Shown: piece by piece, positions 8,147 to 19,940 of the stretch
How positions within the stretch are numbered: position 1 is the first letter of the stretch
How the letters are laid out: each line of letters starts with the position of its first letter
DNA from: Burkholderiaceae bacterium
GTDB lineage: Bacteria; Pseudomonadota; Gammaproteobacteria; Burkholderiales; Burkholderiaceae_B
NCBI GenBank assembly: GCA_004322135.1
Contig: SCSG01000038.1
Span: forward strand, 1 to 64,000
Length of the DNA stretch: 64,000 nt
Direction of reading: 5' to 3'
Notes under the pieces: model-generated
Seen by the model: only the letters and a program-made list of their open reading frames with translations
Databases searched by the model: none
Told to the model about the DNA's origin: nothing
Translations under genes and position numbers: made by a program

Positions 8147-8716
8147 ATGAACAAAGCGTTTGTAAAAGAATCGGAAGACGATAGTGATGACCTCGGCCCT
8201 GAAACCGTGCGGCTGCCGCCTGGTGCCAAGAATTACATCACCACCACAGGCTACAAGAAGCTGCGGGCCGAGCTGGCTCATCTAATGAACGAAGAGCGCC
8301 CTGAAGTGGTGCAGGTTGTATCGTGGGCGGCGTCCAATGGCGACCGCTCTGAAAATGGTGATTACATCTACGGTAAAAAGCGGTTACGCGAAATTGACAG
8401 GCGCATGCGTTTTCTGACTAAACGACTTGAAATCGCCGAAGTGGTCGAACCCTCTACGCAGCCCAACAAGGATCAGGTCTTTTTTGGAGCCTCGGTGCTG
8501 TATTCCGACAAAAAGGGCGAGGAGTTTCGTGTAACCATCGTTGGTGTGGACGAAGCCGAGCCTTTGCAAGGCAAGATAAGCTGGATATCGCCTGTGGCCC
8601 GCGCACTGACCAAAGCGCGTGAAGGAGATACCGTGGTGCTGCGCACCCCGGCCGGGGTGGACGAGCTTGATATTCTCGAAATCAGCTATCCCGACTCAGG
8701 CGCGCACAATGTCTAG
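8147..8716 (+). CDS. greB: Transcription elongation factor GreB
   Basis: The 189-residue protein has the GreA/GreB architecture: an N-terminal coiled coil (YITTTGYKKLRAELAHL through RSENGDYIYGKKRLREID) whose acidic tip reaches into the RNA polymerase secondary channel, and a C-terminal FKBP-like domain. GreB rescues backtracked polymerase by stimulating transcript cleavage. The YIYGKKRLREIDRR stretch favours GreB over GreA. It has an acidic N-terminal extension of about 30 residues (SEDDSDD) before the coiled coil. Its 3' end overlaps the convergent glycosyltransferase gene by four bases. Confidence 0.92.
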   Translation: MNKAFVKESEDDSDDLGPETVRLPPGAKNYITTTGYKKLRAELAHLMNEERPEVVQVVSWAASNGDRSENGDYIYGKKRLREIDRRMRFLTKRLEIAEVVEPSTQPNKDQVFFGASVLYSDKKGEEFRVTIVGVDEAEPLQGKISWISPVARALTKAREGDTVVLRTPAGVDELDILEISYPDSGAHNV

Positions 8717-9960
8717 CATCGCAATGCGGGCTGTTCCTCAAAAGAGGCTCGTCTTGAGTGCAGGCACGCGCAGGTGCCTGTGGTTCTATAGCCAGTTGTC
8801 GGCACACCGCGGTAGCCGGCCCGGATGCCGCGCCCAGAAAGTAGCCCAGCTCGCAACGCATATTTTGCGTTCGAGGTCATCTTTTCGTTTTGTGGCTGTG
8901 TGCATGCCCTGTTCGCAAGTCCCAGCACGGTCGCCAGGTATTTGGCCAGCTTGGCCGGTTCAAACGTTTGCGGTGAGGCGTTTCTTGCTTCGATCCGCGC
9001 AAAGAGTGCGCCTATTTCCTTGTGAAGGAACCGCCACTGGGACCGTATCTCCGGGCGCTGTTCAAGATAGCTGAACCATGGCATGTGTACATCCGCGGCA
9101 ACCGGCAACTGCCCTGGGCCCATCCATCGAATCCGAAAGCTCAGGTATCCGACCAGATCAAGCAGCTCGCATTCCCTGTCAGAAAGAGTCATGCCCGCGC
9201 GACGCAGCGTGAGTTCCCGGGCTTCCTTGCGAATGGCCAGGACCTGCGCGGCATTCCAGCTGCGGTTCGTCAGATTCCGCTCGTGGCGTCGGTAAAGCAG
9301 CGTTACTTCCGGGACATGCCGCATGCGGAAAGCCTGTGCAGCAAAGAATTGCCAGTCTTCGGACGTTGGTATTTGCGGAAAATGTGCGTGGCGTTCGACC
9401 AGAGCCCGCACCTTGAAGAGTGCATTGGCAATGTAGAAATGGCATTCGAAAAGGTGAGCAATGGCCTGAATTTGAGGGTCCGTCGAGAATGTGTCGACTT
9501 TGTATATTTTGGCGGGATCGTCGTCGTAAAAAAGGCCCAGCTGGCCACCCACACATTCGAGCTGAGGGTCGCGAGCCAGACAGGCCAGCTTCACTTTCAG
9601 GTGGTCGCGAGTCAGCAGGTCGTCGCCGTCGACGAAGAGCGCGACGTCTTCGTTACCGACGGGCTGGGAATAAAGCCATTGCAAAGCCAGGTTTCGTGTG
9701 GCGCTGATTCCCTTGTTGGTCTGATTGAGTTGCACGCTGATGTTGGGTAGGCACTCTGTCAGCTTGGTAATCAGCTCTTGAGTTCCGTCCCTGGAGGCGT
9801 CATCGATAATCAGTAGCCGGGCCTGGTCGAGGAATGCATCTTTGGATGGATATTGCCGAAGAAGCGACACGACTGTCGATTCAAGATAGCGTACGTCGTT
9901 GAAAGACGTAATGAGGTACCAATGCTTTTGCATAAGAAAAATCAAGTATGTTCTCCCCAT
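8713..9960 (-). CDS. Family 2 glycosyltransferase
   Basis: A 415-residue protein with a GT-A fold: LLIIDDASRDGTQELI for nucleotide-sugar binding and VALFVDGDDLLTRDHLK holding the DxD-type metal motif, followed by SEDWQFFAAQAFR as the acceptor-side region. It probably transfers a sugar to a surface polysaccharide or protein; the substrate is unknown. I take ATG 9960 as start; ATG 9933, which gives MQKHWYLITSF, is also possible. The frame is open up to 10146 but that part is Pro/Arg/Thr-rich and overlaps the divergent purL promoter, so I exclude it. Confidence 0.8.
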   Translation of the reverse strand: MGRTYLIFLMQKHWYLITSFNDVRYLESTVVSLLRQYPSKDAFLDQARLLIIDDASRDGTQELITKLTECLPNISVQLNQTNKGISATRNLALQWLYSQPVGNEDVALFVDGDDLLTRDHLKVKLACLARDPQLECVGGQLGLFYDDDPAKIYKVDTFSTDPQIQAIAHLFECHFYIANALFKVRALVERHAHFPQIPTSEDWQFFAAQAFRMRHVPEVTLLYRRHERNLTNRSWNAAQVLAIRKEARELTLRRAGMTLSDRECELLDLVGYLSFRIRWMGPGQLPVAADVHMPWFSYLEQRPEIRSQWRFLHKEIGALFARIEARNASPQTFEPAKLAKYLATVLGLANRACTQPQNEKMTSNAKYALRAGLLSGRGIRAGYRGVPTTGYRTTGTCACLHSRRASFEEQPALRC

Positions 9961-10153
9961 GTTAGTACGAGTAGGCGTTTGGGTCTGCACGGAATCCCTT
10001 CTTGGAGTAGGGCTAACGGCTGTGGTGGCGCGCGTCCCGTGCTGCTTGGGCTCGCGCGCAGAGCCCGGGTTTCCCTGCACGCCTTTCGTAACGTCATCGG
10101 CTTCGGGTCGAGACGGGACGGGCTGCACGCGGGGCTCTCGTGGCAAGCGTGCT

Positions 10154-10172
10154 CCGGGTTAACCCGGTAAAA
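10154..10172 (+). promoter_or_regulatory. purL promoter region with palindrome
   Basis: A perfect 14-base palindrome CCGGGTTAACCCGG (10154-10167) runs into TAAAAT (10167-10172), a good -10 hexamer, about 26 bases before the purL start. The palindrome may be an operator or simply overlap the promoter spacer. Confidence 0.45.
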
Positions 10173-10197
10173 TAGCAGCCTTTATTCCTACTCAATC

Positions 10198-13100
10198 GTG
10201 CGTCCATCCGTGACTTCTATTCAGCATTTCCTTGGTTCCTGTGTCCTGTCCGCGTTTCGTCGCGAGCGTTTGCTCAAGCGGTTTGCATCGCTGGAGTTGC
10301 CTGTGGAAGATATCCAGGGGAGGTTTGAACATTACGTCTGGCTCGACACCACGTTGGACAAGCCACAGCAAATGCGCCTGCTTGCGCTGCTTACCTATGG
10401 CGAGGGGCTGGGCGCTCCCGTTGAAGACAAGCACACGATGATCCTGCGCGTCGTGCCTCGGTTGGGGACTATATCGCCCTGGGCAAGTAAGGCCACCGAC
10501 ATCGCGCACAATTGCGGCCTCGCGAATGTGAGGCGCATTGAGCGCGGTATTCGTTATGCCGTCAAACCCAAACGCGGATTGCTGGGAGCACAGACTGTCA
10601 CGCCGGAACAGCAAAGCCTCATTGCGGCCTGCCTGCACGATCGGATGACGGAAACGACGGTGGATGTCAACTTTGACGGCACGCCGTTGTTTGAGTCATT
10701 GCCGGGAAAACCTCTGCGCACCATTGACGTTCTCGGCGCTGGCAAGGAAGCCATGCAACAGGCCAATCAGGAACTCGGGCTGGCGTTGTCGGATGACGAA
10801 ATGCAATACTTGTGTGACGCGTTCACGCAGCTCAGGCGCAATCCGGTTGACGTCGAACTCATCATGTTTGCTCAAGCCAACAGCGAGCACTGCCGGCACA
10901 AAATTTTCAACGCCCAGTGGGTGATTGATGGTGTGAATCAGTCCCATACGCTGTTTGACAAGATACGGGCCACTCACGCGGCCCAGCCGGAAGGCACTCT
11001 GGTGGCCTATTCCGACAACGCGGCCGTCATGCAGGGCGGGCCCGCCACCCTGTTTTACGCGCAGTGTCCTCAAGCTGGCGATACCCTGGGCCCTTCCATA
11101 TATCAGGGCCGCAAGGCCAACGTGCATACCCTGATGAAGGTGGAGACCCATAACCACCCAACGGCCATTGCCCCGTTCCCGGGCGCTGCCACAGGGGTGG
11201 GCGGCGAAATCCGCGATGAAGGGGCGACGGGGCGTGGGTCCAAACCCAAGGCGGGGCTGGCTGGTTTTACCGTGTCCAATTTGCGCTTCGATGACGCGCC
11301 AGAACCGTGGGAAGCCGGCTCGCAACCTGGTCCGCTCCGTATTTCCAGCCCGCTGGACATTATGATCGAAGGCCCCATCGGCGCGGCCGCGTTCAATAAC
11401 GAGTTTGGGCGGCCTAATCTTCTGGGTTATTTTCGTGTCTTCGAGCAGGACGCAGGGGGTCGGCATTGGGGGTATCACAAGCCAATCATGATCGCGGGTG
11501 GCCTGGGCAGCATCGATGAAGCGCTGGTGCACAAAGACCCCATTCCGGTCGGTGCCCTGTTGATTCAATTGGGTGGGCCGGGCCTGCGGATAGGCATGGG
11601 AGGCGGCGCGGCCTCCAGCATGAGCGCAGGAGCCAATAGCGTCGAGCTTGACTTTGATTCAGTGCAGCGCGGTAATCCCGAGATTCAACGCCGTGCGCAG
11701 GAAGTCATAGACCGCTGCTGGCAGCAGGGCGCCAACAACCCGATCATTGCCATTCACGATGTTGGGGCGGGGGGCTTGTCCAATGCATTTCCCGAGCTCG
11801 TCCATGATGCGGGCCGGGGCGCCGTATTCGAGCTTACGCAGGTGCACCTTGAAGAGTCAGGCATGTCGGCGGCCGAAATCTGGAGCAACGAAGCGCAGGA
11901 GCGTTATGTTCTGGCCCTGCACCCGCAGGATCTGTCGCGCTTCGATGCCATAGCGCAGCGCGAACGCTGTCCTTACGCCATAGTGGGCGTGGCCACTGAA
12001 GATCGCCAGCTGCGTGTGACTTGGGGCGAGGGCCTGCCTGGTGTGGCTGATACGCCTGCACCCGCGCAGGCGGCACGGCCGGTCGATATCCCCATCGACG
12101 TCCTGCTGGGCAAGCCGCCCCGCTTGACGCGTGATGTGCGGCGCCTGCCGGGCGCCTCGCAGCCGCTGGATCTTACCTCCATGTTTCTGAAGGAAGCCGT
12201 AGAACTGGTGCTGCGGCATCCGACCGTTGCCAGCAAGAATTTTCTTGTCACGATTGGTGATCGCACGGTAGGCGGCCTGACCAGCCGGGACCAGATGGTG
12301 GGCCCATGGCAAGTGCCGGTTGCGGATTGCGCGGTCACGCTGGCCGACTTCGAAACCGTGCGCGGCGAGGCCATGGCCATGGGCGAACGCTCGCCCGTGG
12401 CTGTTATCGATGCGGCGGCGTCCGCTCGCTTGGCGGTAGCCGAGGCACTGACCAATCTCCTGGCAAGCGACGTTCAGTCGCTGAAGGACGTCAAGCTTTC
12501 GGCCAACTGGATGGCCGCTTGCGGCGCCCCGGGCCAGGACGCCGCGCTTTTTGATGCGGTCACCGCGGTCAGCGCGTGGTGCCGGCAGCTGGGGCTTTCC
12601 ATTCCCGTTGGCAAGGATTCCCTGTCAATGCGCACGGCCTGGGAGGAAGATGGAGCAAGACGCACGGTGGTTTCGCCAGTGTCGCTTGTCGTAACCGCCT
12701 TCGCACCGGTGGCTGATGTGCGCCGGACATTGACTCCGCAGCTGCGCACGGATGTCGGCGAAACCGTGCTGATTCTCATCGATCTTGGTTTTGGCAAGAA
12801 GCGCCTGGGTGGCTCTATCCTTAGTCAGGTATACAACCAGTTGGGCGATGCCACGCCAGACATGGACGATGCCCAGTCCTTTTTGGCATTCTTCAACGTC
12901 ATACGTGAGTTGAAGCGCGATGGGGTCATTCTGGCCTACCACGATCGCTCCGACGGCGGTCTGCTGGCCACTGCCTGCGAGATGGCCTTCGCCGGGCATG
13001 TGGGGGTGTCGATCAATCTGGATATGCTGACCATTGATCCGCGCGCCTCTGATTGGGGTGATTTCAAGATCCGTAGCGACCAGGTTGCGGTGCAGCGCGA

Positions 13101-14256
13101 CGAAGTCACCATGCAGGCGTTGTTCAACGAAGAGGTGGGTGCGCTGATTCAGGTGCCCGCCGCCCAGCGTGATGCCGTTTTGCATAAACTGCGCGATGCC
13201 GGGCTGTCGGTGCATTCGCATGTGGTGGGCAGCCCGAACAAGCGTGACCAGATTCAGATTTTCCGTGACGGCAAGTGCATATACAAGAAGGCGCGCGTCG
13301 AGGTGGGCATGTACTGGAGCGAAGTTAGCCGACGCATCATGCAGCGGCGCGATAACCCTGCCTGTGCCGAGGCCGAGTATGCGCTCTGGAAGGATCCCGC
13401 TGATCCAGGGTTGACGCCAGTGGTTGGCTTTGATCCGCAGGAAGACGTGGCTGCGCCGTTCATCGCCACTGGCAAGCGTCCCAGAATCGCGGTCTTGCGC
13501 GAACAGGGCTGCAATAGCCAGGTGGAAATGGCCTGGGCCTTCGACAAGGCTGGCTTTGAGGCATGGGACGTGCCCATGACCGATCTGCTTTCCGGTCGTG
13601 TGCGGCTGGACGACGTGCAGGGCCTGGTTGCCGTGGGCGGCTTCAGCTACGGCGATGTGCTTGGTGCGGGTGAAGGCTGGGCTCGAACCATTCGCTTTAA
13701 CCAGCAGTTGTCGGATCAGTTTGCCGCGTATTTCGCGCGGTCCGACACCTTTGCTCTGGGCGTGTGCAACGGCTGCCAGATGATGGCGTCGTTGGCCGAC
13801 ATGATTCCCGGTGCCGAGCACTGGCCCCGGTTTACCCGCAATCAGTCCGAAAAATACGAAGCGCGGCTTTCAATGGTTGAAGTGGCCGAGTCGCCGTCGC
13901 TGTTCTTTGCGGGCATGGCAGGTAGTCGCGTTCCCATTGCCGTCGCGCACGGCGAAGGCTATGCCAATTTCGGCCTGCAGGGTAAGGCTGCGCTAGTCAC
14001 GCGCGTACTGAGTTTTGTCGATAATCGCGGCAAGGCGACCGAGGCCTACCCGTACAACCCCAATGGCAGCGCAGCCGGCCTGACCGGCGTGACGACCGCC
14101 GACGGGCGCTTTACCGTCATGATGCCTCACCCCGAACGGGTAACGCGCAACGTCATGATGTCGTGGGCACCTGAACGCTGGGGCGACCATGATAGTGGCG
14201 GCGACGCGAGCCCTTGGCTGAGGATTTTCCGCAATGCGCGCGTCTGGCTTGGGTAG
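10198..14256 (+). CDS. purL: Phosphoribosylformylglycinamidine synthase
   Basis: The 1352-residue protein is the large single-chain FGAM synthase of proteobacteria, which makes FGAM from FGAR, glutamine and ATP in purine synthesis. The order is PurS-like N-terminus, two AIRS-type synthase halves ([30 protein letters not shown]), and a C-terminal class I glutaminase with nucleophile Cys in [12 protein letters not shown], plus HGEGYANF and PHPERV for the triad. It begins at GTG 10198; a second in-frame GTG at 10210 is possible. The length is normal. It stands alone with its own promoter, divergent from the glycosyltransferase. Confidence 0.97.
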   Translation: MRPSVTSIQHFLGSCVLSAFRRERLLKRFASLELPVEDIQGRFEHYVWLDTTLDKPQQMRLLALLTYGEGLGAPVEDKHTMILRVVPRLGTISPWASKATDIAHNCGLANVRRIERGIRYAVKPKRGLLGAQTVTPEQQSLIAACLHDRMTETTVDVNFDGTPLFESLPGKPLRTIDVLGAGKEAMQQANQELGLALSDDEMQYLCDAFTQLRRNPVDVELIMFAQANSEHCRHKIFNAQWVIDGVNQSHTLFDKIRATHAAQPEGTLVAYSDNAAVMQGGPATLFYAQCPQAGDTLGPSIYQGRKANVHTLMKVETHNHPTAIAPFPGAATGVGGEIRDEGATGRGSKPKAGLAGFTVSNLRFDDAPEPWEAGSQPGPLRISSPLDIMIEGPIGAAAFNNEFGRPNLLGYFRVFEQDAGGRHWGYHKPIMIAGGLGSIDEALVHKDPIPVGALLIQLGGPGLRIGMGGGAASSMSAGANSVELDFDSVQRGNPEIQRRAQEVIDRCWQQGANNPIIAIHDVGAGGLSNAFPELVHDAGRGAVFELTQVHLEESGMSAAEIWSNEAQERYVLALHPQDLSRFDAIAQRERCPYAIVGVATEDRQLRVTWGEGLPGVADTPAPAQAARPVDIPIDVLLGKPPRLTRDVRRLPGASQPLDLTSMFLKEAVELVLRHPTVASKNFLVTIGDRTVGGLTSRDQMVGPWQVPVADCAVTLADFETVRGEAMAMGERSPVAVIDAAASARLAVAEALTNLLASDVQSLKDVKLSANWMAACGAPGQDAALFDAVTAVSAWCRQLGLSIPVGKDSLSMRTAWEEDGARRTVVSPVSLVVTAFAPVADVRRTLTPQLRTDVGETVLILIDLGFGKKRLGGSILSQVYNQLGDATPDMDDAQSFLAFFNVIRELKRDGVILAYHDRSDGGLLATACEMAFAGHVGVSINLDMLTIDPRASDWGDFKIRSDQVAVQRDEVTMQALFNEEVGALIQVPAAQRDAVLHKLRDAGLSVHSHVVGSPNKRDQIQIFRDGKCIYKKARVEVGMYWSEVSRRIMQRRDNPACAEAEYALWKDPADPGLTPVVGFDPQEDVAAPFIATGKRPRIAVLREQGCNSQVEMAWAFDKAGFEAWDVPMTDLLSGRVRLDDVQGLVAVGGFSYGDVLGAGEGWARTIRFNQQLSDQFAAYFARSDTFALGVCNGCQMMASLADMIPGAEHWPRFTRNQSEKYEARLSMVEVAESPSLFFAGMAGSRVPIAVAHGEGYANFGLQGKAALVTRVLSFVDNRGKATEAYPYNPNGSAAGLTGVTTADGRFTVMMPHPERVTRNVMMSWAPERWGDHDSGGDASPWLRIFRNARVWLG

Positions 14257-14306
14257 CGTTTGGGCAGTGGGGGGCAGGTTCAGCGTAGCGTGGCGGTGGC
14301 GAAAGA

Positions 14307-14329
14307 CCCCCACTGAAATTTTCGTGGGG
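14307..14329 (+). terminator. Hairpin after purL, possible terminator
   Basis: CCCCCAC (14307-14313) pairs with GTGGGG (14324-14329) about 50 bases after the purL stop. No run of T follows, so it may be a processing or pause hairpin rather than an intrinsic terminator. Confidence 0.35.
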
Positions 14330-14384
14330 AAGCCTTCGCGGCAAGCCGGAGCATGGGTTGCCGTCATGCCGCGCGCCGGGCTGA

Positions 14385-15893
<1,509 letters not shown>

Positions 15894-15903
15894 TTTTTAA
15901 GCC

Positions 15904-17490
15904 ATGCATCAGCGTATCCTCATTCTTGATTACGGCTCACAAGTAACTCAACTGATCGCGCGCCGCGTGCGCGATGCAGGTGTGTATTGCGAAATACAAC
16001 CCGGCGATGTTGACAATGCCTTCATCGACGCGCAGCAAGGGCTCAAGGGCATAATCCTGTCTGGCAGTCACGCCTCGGCCTACAGCGAAGGATCGCTCAA
16101 GGTGCCGTCCAGAGTCTTTGATATTGGCGTTCCGGTCCTGGGTATTTGCTATGGCATGCAGTCCATGGCATTACAGCTGGGCGGCAAGGTTGAATGGTCG
16201 GATCATCGCGAATTCGGCTATGCCGAAGTGCGTGCACGCGGACACACCCGTCTGCTCAATGGCCTGGAAGATTTTTCCACGCCCGAGGGCCATGGCATGC
16301 TTAAGGTGTGGATGAGTCACGGTGACAAAGTCACGCAGTTGCCACCTGGCTTCAAGCTTATGGCGTCCACGGATTCCTGCGCCATAGCCGGCATGGCCGA
16401 CGAAGAGCGCCGCTTTTATGCAGTGCAGTTCCATCCCGAAGTCACTCATACGACCCAGGGTACGGCCCTGTTGTCGCGCTTCGTGAATGAAATCTGCGGT
16501 TGCGAGGGCGATTGGAATATGCCCGATTACGTCGAGGAAGCCGTGGCTGGCATACGTGCCAAAGTCGGCACCGACGAAGTCATACTGGGCCTGTCTGGTG
16601 GCGTGGATTCCTCGGTGGCTGCGGCACTTATTCACAAGGCCATTGGCGACAAGCTTACCTGTGTTTTTGTTGACCATGGCCTGCTGCGATTGGGCGAGGG
16701 CGATCAGGTCGTGGATACCTTCCGCGACCACTTCGGCATGAAGATCATTCGCATTGATGCCAGCGCGCAATTCATGAGTAAGCTGGCAGGGGTGTCCGAG
16801 CCCGAGGTCAAGCGCAAAATCATAGGCCGAGAGTTCGTCGATGTGTTCCAGGTCGAATCCGCAAAGCTTCACAATGCGCGCTGGCTGGCGCAGGGCACCA
16901 TCTATCCCGATGTCATCGAATCGGCGGCGGGGAAGACTGGCAAGGCTGTAGCAATCAAATCGCACCACAACGTTGGTGGCTTGCCTGAAACCCTTAACCT
17001 GAAGCTGCTCGAGCCGCTGCGCGAACTCTTCAAGGACGAAGTGCGCAAGCTGGGTGTTGCCCTGGGGCTGCCGCCCGCCATGGTGTACCGTCATCCGTTT
17101 CCCGGACCTGGTCTTGGAGTGCGCATACTGGGTGAAGTCAAACAGGAATACGCCGACCTGTTGCGCCGTGCAGACGCCATCTTCATCGAAGAGCTGCGCA
17201 ACACGGTTGACCCCGAAAGCGGCAAGACTTGGTACGACCTTACCTCCCAGGCCTTTGCCGTTTTTCTCCCGGTCAAGTCGGTGGGGGTCATGGGTGATGG
17301 CCGCACCTACGACTATACGGTCGCGTTGCGCGCCGTCCAGACCTCGGACTTCATGACCGCGGATTGGGCTGAACTGCCGTACGCGCTACTGAAGAAAGTA
17401 TCCAGCCGCATCATCAACGAGGTGCGAGGGATTAATCGGGTGACATACGACGTTTCGAGCAAGCCGCCGGCAACGATCGAGTGGGAGTGA
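15904..17490 (+). CDS. guaA: GMP synthase (glutamine-hydrolysing)
   Basis: The 528-residue enzyme converts XMP to GMP. Its N-terminal class I glutaminase has [12 protein letters not shown] (nucleophile Cys) and FHPEVTHT. The ATP pyrophosphatase domain has [11 protein letters not shown], and the C-terminal dimerisation domain ends in PPATIEWE. It is complete. Its last 14 bases, including the stop codon, are repeated at 23459-23472, marking the 3' end as the integration site of the island that follows. The 3' end of guaA is a known insertion hotspot for genomic islands. Confidence 0.97.
   Translation: MHQRILILDYGSQVTQLIARRVRDAGVYCEIQPGDVDNAFIDAQQGLKGIILSGSHASAYSEGSLKVPSRVFDIGVPVLGICYGMQSMALQLGGKVEWSDHREFGYAEVRARGHTRLLNGLEDFSTPEGHGMLKVWMSHGDKVTQLPPGFKLMASTDSCAIAGMADEERRFYAVQFHPEVTHTTQGTALLSRFVNEICGCEGDWNMPDYVEEAVAGIRAKVGTDEVILGLSGGVDSSVAAALIHKAIGDKLTCVFVDHGLLRLGEGDQVVDTFRDHFGMKIIRIDASAQFMSKLAGVSEPEVKRKIIGREFVDVFQVESAKLHNARWLAQGTIYPDVIESAAGKTGKAVAIKSHHNVGGLPETLNLKLLEPLRELFKDEVRKLGVALGLPPAMVYRHPFPGPGLGVRILGEVKQEYADLLRRADAIFIEELRNTVDPESGKTWYDLTSQAFAVFLPVKSVGVMGDGRTYDYTVALRAVQTSDFMTADWAELPYALLKKVSSRIINEVRGINRVTYDVSSKPPATIEWE
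17477..17490 (+). repeat. Left attachment site of guaA island
   Basis: TCGAGTGGGAGTGA forms the last codons and stop of guaA and is repeated exactly at 23459-23472 in the same orientation. Two further T's match in both copies after one mismatch. Integration has kept guaA intact. Confidence 0.75.
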
Positions 17491-17537
17491 TTTCATGTCT
17501 GGTAAGGTCTAGCAGGTACTAGCACCAAGCAGATACT

Positions 17538-17564
17538 AAGCCCGTGTTATTACGGGCTTTTTTT
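17538..17564 (+). terminator. Rho-independent terminator after guaA
   Basis: AAGCCCGT (17538-17545) and ACGGGCTT (17552-17559) form an 8-base stem with a 6-base loop, followed by a run of T. It lies 48 bases after the guaA stop, just inside the island, so the island appears to provide the terminator for guaBA. Confidence 0.85.
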
Positions 17565-17619
17565 ATAATTTTCCCGCTAATGTCTGGCACTGCCTAGAAG
17601 CCTCAAGCACAAATTTCTA

Positions 17620-17751
17620 ATGGTATGGCCGATGGTATTATCAGCAGCGATACCATGGGGTGCGCGTCCGGCAGATGTCGAAGCGATGATGCTGGACTTT
17701 CGTAAGCTGCAGCAAGAGGCCAGGCTGGCGACTGCCCTCGTGATGAGGTGA
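17620..17751 (+). pseudogene. Short coding-like fragment at island left end
   Basis: A 43-codon frame ends GARPADVEAMMLDFRKLQ and ALVMR. It looks like the C-terminal tail of a lost gene more than random sequence, but no family is recognised. The rest of 17491-17834 holds the guaA terminator, possible integrase arm sites and the toxin-antitoxin promoter. Confidence 0.25.
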
Positions 17752-17797
17752 TGATGCTTCGTGGTTGAACTGCGGTGTATTGTCAGGAGCGGCAAAA

Positions 17798-17820
17798 TTG
17801 TACGGTATAATGGCGTACAA
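17798..17820 (+). promoter_or_regulatory. Toxin-antitoxin promoter and operator
   Basis: TTGTACG (17798-17804) and CGTACAA (17814-17820) form a perfect inverted repeat that encloses TATAAT (17806-17811). The first gene starts at 17835. A repressor bound here would cover the -10 element, fitting autoregulation by the antitoxin-toxin complex. Confidence 0.65.
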
Positions 17821-17834
17821 AATGGAGATGAATT

Positions 17835-18107
17835 ATGACTGTTGCTGCTGCCCGCCTAGATTTGCGCCTTGAACCGTGCGACAAAGAGCGTATCATCAAG
17901 GCCGCTGCTTTGCGCGGTTTGCCGGTGTCCTCTTTTGTTCGCGATGCGGTCTTGCGCGAAGCAGATGCCGCCATTGCCGCCGATACCGTTGTCACCCTGT
18001 CAGGTGCAGAATCACGTCGTTTCCTGGCGGCGCTAGATGCCCCTTTCCAGCCCAATGCCCGCCTGAAGGCAGCGATGGATGCCGCAGCCTCTTTGGCGCG
18101 GCGCTGA
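17835..18107 (+). CDS. DUF1778 ribbon-helix-helix antitoxin (TacA-like)
   Basis: The 90-residue protein opens with a ribbon-helix-helix DNA-binding segment (ARLDLRLEPCDKERIIKAA, then LRGLPVSSFVRDAVL), followed by a flexible tail with LSGAESRRFLAALDAP, the conserved part that wraps the toxin in the DUF1778 (TacA/AtaR) family. It should neutralise the acetyltransferase encoded three bases downstream and repress the promoter at 17798-17820. GGAG lies seven bases before the ATG. Confidence 0.9.
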   Translation: MTVAAARLDLRLEPCDKERIIKAAALRGLPVSSFVRDAVLREADAAIAADTVVTLSGAESRRFLAALDAPFQPNARLKAAMDAAASLARR

Positions 18108-18110
18108 TCG

Positions 18111-18599
18111 ATGGCGCTAGCCTTTGTTGTCTTGGATGGACAGCAGCATGACCGCGCCGGGTTTTTCTGCGGTGTTGTGGCCCTGGATGACTATCTACAT
18201 CGCCGGGCTGGGCAGCATCAGCGCGACGGTATCGCTACGACGCATGTCCTGATCGACGATGCCGACCCTACGCAGATCCTCGGCTATTGTTCACTGTCGG
18301 CGGCACAACTCCATCTGCAAGAGATGCTTGAACAGGATCGCAGGCGGTTGCCAGCGTATCCGGTACCCGCAATACGGGTAGGGCGGTTGGCCGTGTCTCA
18401 GACGCAGCAAGGCAAAGGGTATGGTCAGTTGTTGTTGGGCCATGTGGTGAATCTGACGGTGGCCGTGCGGCAAACGATGGGCGTACGGGTGCTGATCGTC
18501 GATGCAAAGGATGCGAAGGTAGCCACGTTTTACGAAGGCTTTGGCTTTCGGCGCATGGCCAGCACAGCGCTGACACTCTATTTGCCGGTACCGGTTTGA
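18111..18599 (+). CDS. GNAT-family toxin (TacT-like)
   Basis: The 162-residue acetyltransferase has the GNAT acetyl-CoA loop region VGRLAVSQTQQGKGYGQLLL (Q/R-x-x-G-x-G/A type) and the C-terminal VATFYEGFGFRRM with the conserved Tyr-Glu-x-x-Gly-Phe. TacT-type toxins acetylate aminoacyl-tRNA and block translation. The small size, the leading VALDDYLHRRA and the adjacent DUF1778 gene identify a type II toxin rather than a housekeeping acetyltransferase. It appears intact. Confidence 0.9.
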   Translation: MALAFVVLDGQQHDRAGFFCGVVALDDYLHRRAGQHQRDGIATTHVLIDDADPTQILGYCSLSAAQLHLQEMLEQDRRRLPAYPVPAIRVGRLAVSQTQQGKGYGQLLLGHVVNLTVAVRQTMGVRVLIVDAKDAKVATFYEGFGFRRMASTALTLYLPVPV

Positions 18600-18654
18600 T
18601 GCCGCCAGTCAGGCACCCATGTGTGTCGTCATCTAAAAAGGGAGAACGCTGATC

Positions 18655-19740
18655 ATGACGGCGCTCAGCTTCAAAGGGAAAGAATTCGTCTACAACCATC
18701 ATCTGGCCGTGCCGTTTCGGCCCCTTGTGCCTCACCCCGACAAGGGGGTAGGCCAAGCCTCGCTGGATGGCAACCTGATTATCCAGGGCGATAACCTGCA
18801 TGCGCTCAAGGCGCTGCTACCGTATTACGCGGGGAAGGTGGATTGTATTTTCATTGATCCGCCGTACAACACCGGCAACGAGGGCTGGAGCTACAACGAC
18901 AACGTCAACGCCCCCATGATTCGGGAATGGCTGAACAACAATCCGATTGGTATTGAGGATGGTCTGCGGCACGATAAGTGGTGCGCGATGATGTGGCCGA
19001 GATTGCGGTTGCTACGTGAGTTGCTAGCAGATGATGGACTTATTTTCGTTACCCTAGACGACAATGAGCAGCATCGATTTCGCCTGTTGATGGATGAAGT
19101 TTTTGGTGATGTAAATTATGTCGCGGCTGCTGCATGGCAGAAACGCACGTCACCAGATGCGCGAAAAAACTTATCGCCAGCATACGATTATGTGACTGTT
19201 TATGCGAAGGAAATTACGAAGGGGAAGCTGTCGCTAAATAAAATGCCGCTTGCTGCCGGCCGCATTGATGAATATCGTAATCCTGATGACGATCATAGAG
19301 GGGAATGGGCTTCTGTCGATCTGACTGGTCAAACTGGGCATGCCACAGCGGATCAATTTTATGAGATTGAGTTGCCGTCAGGCAGAAAGATCCAGCCCCC
19401 GGAAGGGCGGTGTTGGGCGCTTGCACAGGAAACCTTTAATCGCTTGGTTGCTGATGAGCGGATCTGGTTCGGAGTAACGGGAGATAACAGACCCAGGCTC
19501 AAGAAATTCCTGTCCGAGAGTGAGGGGGCAACCATATGGACGTGGTGGCCGTACGAGGAATGCGGGACCAATGAAAAAGCCGCGCAGGCTTTAAGAGAAG
19601 TGATGGGGCAGCCCATTACTTTTGATAATCCAAAGCCTGTGCAACTGATCGACAGAATCATCAGTCTGGCCACAGATCAAAACGCCCTGATCCTGGATTC
19701 CTTCGCTGGATCGGGAACCACAGCACACCTACCAGCCTGA
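18655..19740 (+). pseudogene. mod: Type III-like DNA methyltransferase Mod, truncated
   Basis: The 361-residue product is a beta-class amino-methyltransferase: motif IV FIDPPYNTGNEGW (DPPY at 68-71) comes first, a target-recognition region follows, and the SAM-binding motif FAGSGTT (350-356) comes near the end. Full-length relatives continue for a further ~150-250 residues after this motif; here the frame stops four codons later. The next 195 bases carry coding-like sequence in another frame, so a deletion or frameshift has removed the C-terminal part. The product may still bind SAM but is probably not a working Mod. Confidence 0.75.
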
Positions 19741-19936
19741 CCTGGAATGGCTTAAGTCCCCGGAAGCAGCCTTGACCCTGTCACGCGCCCAAGCCTTCGC
19801 GGCGTCCGATTCAGAAAAACGTCATTTGGTGTTTGCCCCGGCGCGTTATGTCAGCCAGAAGATGCTGGCGGAACAGAACCTGCCGGTGGAATTTGTGCCG
19901 CTGCCGTTCGCCCTGTATCGCATCGACCGGAGCTGA
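19741..19936 (+). pseudogene. Remnant reading frame between Mod and Res
   Basis: After the truncated Mod, a second frame without a start codon reads LEWLKSPEAALTLSRAQAF and later APARYVSQKMLAEQNLPVEF, ending PFALYRIDRS with a stop just before the Res start. It is clearly coding in character. It is either the end of the Mod gene after a frameshifting deletion or the tail of a lost gene between mod and res; I cannot tell which. Confidence 0.6.
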
Positions 19937-19940
19937 TCCT

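Noticed and set aside
9961-10146. N-terminal extension of the glycosyltransferase
   Set aside because: Pro/Arg/Thr-rich, upstream of the GT-A fold start, and it covers the purL promoter region.
10696-11568. 290-residue minus-strand frame inside purL
   Set aside because: Shadow of PurL in GC-rich codons; the plus strand is unmistakable PurL.
12625-13821. 398-residue minus-strand frame inside purL
   Set aside because: Also a shadow of PurL; no domain and no start signal.
16171-17094. 307-residue minus-strand frame inside guaA
   Set aside because: Shadow of GuaA; no family features.
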